Positions 5,920 through 9,786 of a stretch of DNA of 9,786 nt are shown here, in pieces. The position numbers and the translations under genes are program-made. How positions within the stretch are numbered: the first letter of the stretch is position 1; every line of letters begins with the position of its first letter. This DNA comes from an uncultured Lachnospiraceae bacterium (GTDB taxonomy: Bacteria; Bacillota_A; Clostridia; Lachnospirales; Lachnospiraceae). The stretch lies in contig CAJUQU010000139.1 in the NCBI GenBank assembly GCA_910588595.1, positions 1 to 9,786 on the forward strand, written 5' to 3'. The notes below the pieces were generated by a model. That model saw nothing but the letters and a program-made list of their open reading frames with translations. It did no database searches and was not told the origin of the DNA.

Positions 5920-7614
5920 GTGAGAGGGAATATTTCGAAAAAACTGGTGCGGAGGTTGATATGGATCTTCGTTGCCCTGGTCAGCATATTGATATGGATT
6001 CCCCAGATCGACGGACTCATCACAAAGGATCTCGCTGCGATATCCGAGTGTGTCCTCCTGGATGATGCGTGGGATGTCACGATCGACGGGAAGACATATC
6101 AGAATGTGCTCTTGACGGATTTTCACTTTCCGGCTGTCAGAAAAGGCGAGCAGATCGCGATGGAGCGGATGCTGCCGTCCGACTGGGGGCTTGTCGGGGG
6201 TGTGCTGCGCTTCTATGTCAGACACGCTGCGGTCAGTATGTATATCGGTGACGAACTCATCTATGAGTATGGTCATGACAGGCTGGCAGAGAGAAGGACG
6301 CTTGGCAGCGGGTATCAGTTTATCAAATTTCCAAACGAGTACCAGGGAGAGCGGCTGCGCATACTGCTTGTCGTGGCGGAGGATAAGGCGTTCACAAAGT
6401 TTGACTCCGTGCGTCTGTATGAGTGGGAAAATGTCTATCGGGTCCTGATTACGGAGAACAGGATTTCTTTGCTATGCGGCAGTTTCCTGATCCTTTTCGG
6501 GTTGATCGTCAGTGTGATCACGATCTTTGCGCTCATCTTCTCGGCGAAATATGTCAGGCTGCTCTGCATCGCTCTCTTTGCGGTCTGTATGGGGTTGTGG
6601 TCGCTGAGCTATTACAATGTCATGCTGATCTTTGCGATACCGCTCTACGCGATCTCGCTGATCAATTATCTGGCGCTCTATCTGGCGCCGATCCCGCTGA
6701 CGGTTTACATATATGAGGAGGTCTCAAACCTGAAAAACAGACCGTTAAAGACCTTTTACTGGATCTATCTTGCAGTCGAAATCGCGGCTGTCGCGGTGAC
6801 GATCGCACTGCACGTGTGCAATGTCGTGCATCTGGCGGGAACGTACAAATATATGCAGGCGATCATGCTGGTCGGTCTGCTGTTCTTCCTGTTTGTGCTG
6901 GCTGCGAACCTGAAATTTTCGAGATACGAGAGCAGGCTGTCGGTGATCGGTCTGCTGGTCGTGATCGGCTGTGTGGCATATGATATGTTAGGCTACATCA
7001 GCGGACGGTACTTCGGGCGGGACTATTTTACGGTGCGGGGTGTGACATCGAGCGGTATCATGATATTTATCTGTATCCTGTTCGTCTCGTTCTACATAGA
7101 GATGACACAGAAGATGATGGAGCAGAAGGAGCGCGATTTTTTGATCAAGAGCGCCTACACCGACGAGCTCACGCAGCTGCACAACCGCAGGTACTGTATG
7201 GAGTACATGAACCGGCTCAAGGAGGAGCGGAATTTTAAGTACACGGTGATCTGTTTTGACCTGAACAACCTAAAGACCATCAATGATACATATGGTCATG
7301 CGAAGGGCGATGTATTGATCCGATGTGCAGCCGAGGTGATCGCAGAGACATTTGAGAGCCATGGCATCGTGGCGAGAATGGGCGGAGATGAGTTTGTCGC
7401 GGTGATCGGCACAGCCGACGAGGACAGGCTCTCGTCCCTGATGGAACAGTTTTTGCAGAATATTGACAGCAGAAACCGCGCGGTCAAGGATCTGAACATG
7501 TCGATCGCTTACGGCTATGCATCCGGCAGCCAGAGCGACAGCGATATCGAGAAAGTGTATCAGACCGCGGACGACCTCATGTACGAGAAGAAGAAGCAGA
7601 TGAAAAATTCATAG
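5920..7614 (+). CDS. Membrane diguanylate cyclase with 7TMR-DISM-like sensor (GGDEF)
   Basis: This protein of about 564 residues is predicted to make cyclic di-GMP from two GTP at the inner face of the membrane. From the GTG start: one helix (about 15-32), an extracellular beta-rich domain (about 35-180; segments such as VLRFYVRHAAVSMYIGDELIYEYG suggest a jelly-roll, DISMED2-like fold), then about seven helices (about 184-405). A short linker follows, and then a complete GGDEF domain (about 410-560) with FDLNNLKTIND (metal-binding D447), YGHAKGD, the GGDEF loop at 488-492 and the C-terminal SIAYGYA and ADDLMYEKK motifs. The inhibitory RxxD site expected before the loop is absent (ESHG occupies it). 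The GTG is chosen because it follows a strong ribosome site and the promoter at 5845-5873. The in-frame extension back to 5851 would be polar and unlikely. The gene lies 46 nt before the glycosidase gene with no terminator between, so the two are probably co-transcribed. The ligand is unknown. DISMED2 domains are proposed to bind carbohydrates, and the neighbour makes that plausible. Confidence 0.88.
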   Translation: MRGNISKKLVRRLIWIFVALVSILIWIPQIDGLITKDLAAISECVLLDDAWDVTIDGKTYQNVLLTDFHFPAVRKGEQIAMERMLPSDWGLVGGVLRFYVRHAAVSMYIGDELIYEYGHDRLAERRTLGSGYQFIKFPNEYQGERLRILLVVAEDKAFTKFDSVRLYEWENVYRVLITENRISLLCGSFLILFGLIVSVITIFALIFSAKYVRLLCIALFAVCMGLWSLSYYNVMLIFAIPLYAISLINYLALYLAPIPLTVYIYEEVSNLKNRPLKTFYWIYLAVEIAAVAVTIALHVCNVVHLAGTYKYMQAIMLVGLLFFLFVLAANLKFSRYESRLSVIGLLVVIGCVAYDMLGYISGRYFGRDYFTVRGVTSSGIMIFICILFVSFYIEMTQKMMEQKERDFLIKSAYTDELTQLHNRRYCMEYMNRLKEERNFKYTVICFDLNNLKTINDTYGHAKGDVLIRCAAEVIAETFESHGIVARMGGDEFVAVIGTADEDRLSSLMEQFLQNIDSRNRAVKDLNMSIAYGYASGSQSDSDIEKVYQTADDLMYEKKKQMKNS

Positions 7615-7660
7615 ATGGGATGGTAGAAAATAACAACTGCGAAAGGAAGGGTTTTGCGTG

Positions 7661-9679
7661 ATGGAGGGTAAAAAATTTTCAAACGGAGTCGGTCTGGACA
7701 GGGTTCAGGTCACAGATGCTTTCTGGAAGAAGGAGATCGGGCTGGTGCGCGACACCGTGATCCCCTACCAGTGGGAGGCGCTCAACGACAGGGTTGCAGA
7801 CGCACAGCCCAGCTACTGTATGCACAATTTCAAGGTGGCTGGCGTGATCAACCAGAAGCGCGAGCAGGAGGCGGATTATGTTCAGCCGGTCTACACGACC
7901 AACGGTTTCTGCGTCTGGCCGGAGGATCCGGGGAAGCCGGAGCAGAAGTTTTACGGCTTTGTATTTCAGGACAGTGACTTTGCGAAATGGATCGAGGCGG
8001 TGGCGTATATCCTTGATCAGTACCCGGATCCGGAACTGGAGGCGACTGCTGACGAGGCGATCGGGATCGTGTGCCGCGCCCAGCAGCCGGACGGTTATCT
8101 GGACACATTTTACATCATCAACGATATCAGCAAGCGCTTCACCAACCTGCGCGACCACCATGAGCTGTACTGCCTGGGGCATCTGATCGAGGGGGCAGTG
8201 GCGTACTACCGCGCCACGGGAAAGAACAGGCTATTGGATGCGGCGTGCCGGTATGCGGACTGTGTTGCGGCGCACATCGGCTCTGAGGAGGGCAGACTGC
8301 GCGGATATCCGGGACATGAGATCGCGGAGATGGCGCTGGCAAAGCTGTATGAGGTGACGGGGGAGGAGAAGTACCGGGATCTGGGATTGTACTTTGTCAA
8401 TGAGAGGGGCAGGAGACCGTATTACTTTGACACGGAGCATCCGGTGAGCGCGGACCAGCAGGAAGAACTTCGCTATCAGTACCATCAGGCACATCTCCCG
8501 GTGCGGGAGCAGTCCGAGGCGACGGGACATGCGGTGAGGGCAGTCTATCTCTATTCGGGAATGGCGGACTTTGCAAGACTCACATCGGACGAGGCGCTGC
8601 AGACGGCTTGCGAGCAGCTCTGGGACGATATCACGCAGACGAAGATGTACATCACCGGCGGGATCGGCGGCACACACATCGGCGAGGCGTTTTCCTTTGC
8701 CTACGATCTGCCCAATGACACGGCGTACGCGGAGACCTGCGCCTCCATCGGAATGATCTTCCTCGCGCAGAGAATGCTGCGGATGCGTCCGGACTCGAAG
8801 TATGCGGATGTCATGGAGCGCGAGCTCTACAACATAGTCCTGGGCGGCATGGGACTGGAGGGAACCAGCTTTTTCTACGTGAATCCGCTGGAAGTGGTTC
8901 CGGAGGCATGCCATAAGGACAGCCGGAAAGAACATGTGAAACCGGTTCGCCAGAAGTGGTTTGGCTGCGCCTGCTGTCCGCCCAATCTTGCCAGGCTGAT
9001 CAGTTCCATCGGATCGTATGTATTTACAGAGACGGACGACACCGTATTTGTCCACCTGTATATGGGCGTCCGCATGGAAAGACAGCTGCAGTCCGGCACG
9101 GCAAAGATTGAGATCCAGTCCGGTTTCCCCTGGAACGGCAACGTCAGCATCAGGGTGGAATGCGGGGCGCCGGAGACCTTCACGATCGCGCTGCGCATAC
9201 CGGACTGGTGCGCGGAGTACAGGATCACAGGCATTGACGATGCAGACAGCGCCAGCAGGGAGGAAAAGAATGGCTATCTGTATATCACCAGAACGTGGAC
9301 GTCAGATACCATACAGATTGAGTTCCCTATGGAAGTACAGGTGATCGAGGCGGACTCGAGAGTGCGCGAGACGATCGGAAAGGCGGCTGTACAGCGGGGA
9401 CCGATCGTGTACTGCCTGGAGGAGGCGGACAACGGGAAGGATCTGCATCTGCTGAAAATGGATGGGAATGCCCGGTTCGAGACGCAGGAGCAGCAGATCG
9501 CCGGGGAGTCTGTGACCACCATAAGGGCGCAGGGCTGGCGGCAGCAAAAGGTGCAGGGTCAAAAGCTGTACTTTGCACACACAAAGACAGCGTACGAGCC
9601 CGTCTCCCTGACCTGGATCCCCTACTATGCGTGGGCGAACAGGGGCGAGGGGGAAATGCAGGTCTGGACGCGGATCTGA
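7661..9679 (+). CDS. GH127 (DUF1680) beta-L-arabinofuranosidase-like glycoside hydrolase
   Basis: This 672-residue soluble enzyme matches glycoside hydrolase family 127, whose reference member HypBA1 of Bifidobacterium longum releases L-arabinose from beta-1,2-linked arabinofuranose using a zinc-bound cysteine nucleophile. The signature residues are present with the right spacing. E342 in IGEAF corresponds to the HypBA1 acid/base E322. E358 and C360 in YAETC lie 16 and 18 residues later (E338, C340). C438-C439 in GCACCPPN correspond to C417 and C418. An additional cysteine (C436) lies two residues before the nucleophile. An (alpha/alpha)-barrel region (about 10-450) precedes a beta-sandwich C-terminus (about 455-672). 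There is no signal peptide, so it acts in the cytoplasm on imported oligosaccharides. The ATG at 7661 has AGGAAGGG 9 nt upstream. A GTG directly before it is also possible. Family members also act on other sugars, so the exact substrate is open. No sugar transporter lies within the window. Confidence 0.93.
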   Translation: MEGKKFSNGVGLDRVQVTDAFWKKEIGLVRDTVIPYQWEALNDRVADAQPSYCMHNFKVAGVINQKREQEADYVQPVYTTNGFCVWPEDPGKPEQKFYGFVFQDSDFAKWIEAVAYILDQYPDPELEATADEAIGIVCRAQQPDGYLDTFYIINDISKRFTNLRDHHELYCLGHLIEGAVAYYRATGKNRLLDAACRYADCVAAHIGSEEGRLRGYPGHEIAEMALAKLYEVTGEEKYRDLGLYFVNERGRRPYYFDTEHPVSADQQEELRYQYHQAHLPVREQSEATGHAVRAVYLYSGMADFARLTSDEALQTACEQLWDDITQTKMYITGGIGGTHIGEAFSFAYDLPNDTAYAETCASIGMIFLAQRMLRMRPDSKYADVMERELYNIVLGGMGLEGTSFFYVNPLEVVPEACHKDSRKEHVKPVRQKWFGCACCPPNLARLISSIGSYVFTETDDTVFVHLYMGVRMERQLQSGTAKIEIQSGFPWNGNVSIRVECGAPETFTIALRIPDWCAEYRITGIDDADSASREEKNGYLYITRTWTSDTIQIEFPMEVQVIEADSRVRETIGKAAVQRGPIVYCLEEADNGKDLHLLKMDGNARFETQEQQIAGESVTTIRAQGWRQQKVQGQKLYFAHTKTAYEPVSLTWIPYYAWANRGEGEMQVWTRI

Positions 9680-9786
9680 TATTGCAGCACTTTGCCCTTA
9701 TATGCCGGCATGACATGTGATATGATAGATTTAGAGCGTGTTTGAAAAATGCTTTCTGCCAGATGTGCGTCACAATTTGTGGGAGA
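9680..9786. other. Non-coding right end of the window
   Basis: After the glycosidase stop there is a 10-bp palindrome (ATGCCGGCAT, 9702-9711) without a T tract, so no convincing terminator. AT-rich sequence and the repeat beginning at 9732 follow. No coding sequence is visible up to the edge. Confidence 0.5.
9732..9753. repeat. 22-bp repeat, inverted copy of 435-456
   Basis: These 22 bases are the exact reverse complement of 435-456. The sequence after them differs from the left copy, and the element may continue past the window edge. From memory, closely similar sequences occur as intergenic repeats in Lachnospiraceae genomes, but I could not check this. Confidence 0.55.

Noticed and set aside
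9702..9711. ATGCCGGCAT palindrome after the glycosidase as a terminator
   Set aside because: It is too short, has no loop and no following T run.
1..9786. CRISPR array, tRNA, rRNA, integrase or transposase
   Set aside because: No regularly spaced direct repeats, tRNA-like cloverleaf, rRNA sequence or recombinase or transposase coding region was recognised in the window.

Overview
The window looks like chromosomal DNA of a Gram-positive gut-type Clostridia, most likely Lachnospiraceae. This is an inference. The coding part is moderately GC-rich, with G/C-rich third codon positions. Shine-Dalgarno sequences are strong, promoters are sigma-A-like, and the gene repertoire fits that group: a LytTR/GHKL two-component system, a Bce-type FtsX exporter, a 7TMR-DISM-like GGDEF protein and a cytoplasmic GH127 glycosidase. 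The first ~600 bases are visibly more AT-rich.

Layout. (1) 1-308, minus: 5' part of a small DUF4869-like protein gene that runs off the left edge, with a candidate promoter upstream. (2) 309-603: no gene. It holds short inverted repeats built on a CTAGAGC heptamer and a perfect 20-bp hairpin that probably terminates the exporter operon arriving from the right. (3) 3537-604, minus: a two-gene operon encoding an ABC ATPase and a 699-residue, ten-helix FtsX permease with a large extracellular domain (BceAB-like topology). (4) 3538-3842: divergent control region with three copies of an AACGTTTTGCA element (two direct, one inverted) at 28-29 bp spacing. (5) 3843-5848, plus: LytTR response regulator and an AgrC/HPK10-type GHKL sensor kinase. 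(6) 5845-7614: a sigma-A promoter whose -35 overlaps the kinase stop codon, then a membrane-bound diguanylate cyclase. (7) 7661-9679: GH127 (DUF1680) beta-L-arabinofuranosidase-like enzyme. (8) 9680-9786: non-coding end containing a 22-bp sequence that recurs in inverted orientation at 435-456.

How it may work together (inference). The kinase senses an unknown extracellular or membrane signal and phosphorylates the LytTR regulator. The regulator then binds the repeated elements and activates both its own operon and the divergent exporter, giving a self-reinforcing antimicrobial-peptide-type sensing and export or detoxification module. The diguanylate cyclase and glycosidase appear to form a separate unit driven by their own promoter, with possible read-through from the kinase gene. 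This unit would link a membrane sensor making c-di-GMP with intracellular breakdown of arabinose-containing oligosaccharides. None of the families is new. The points of interest are the pairing of a Bce-like exporter with a LytTR/HPK10 system, the geometry of the divergent operator, and the cyclase-glycosidase pair.
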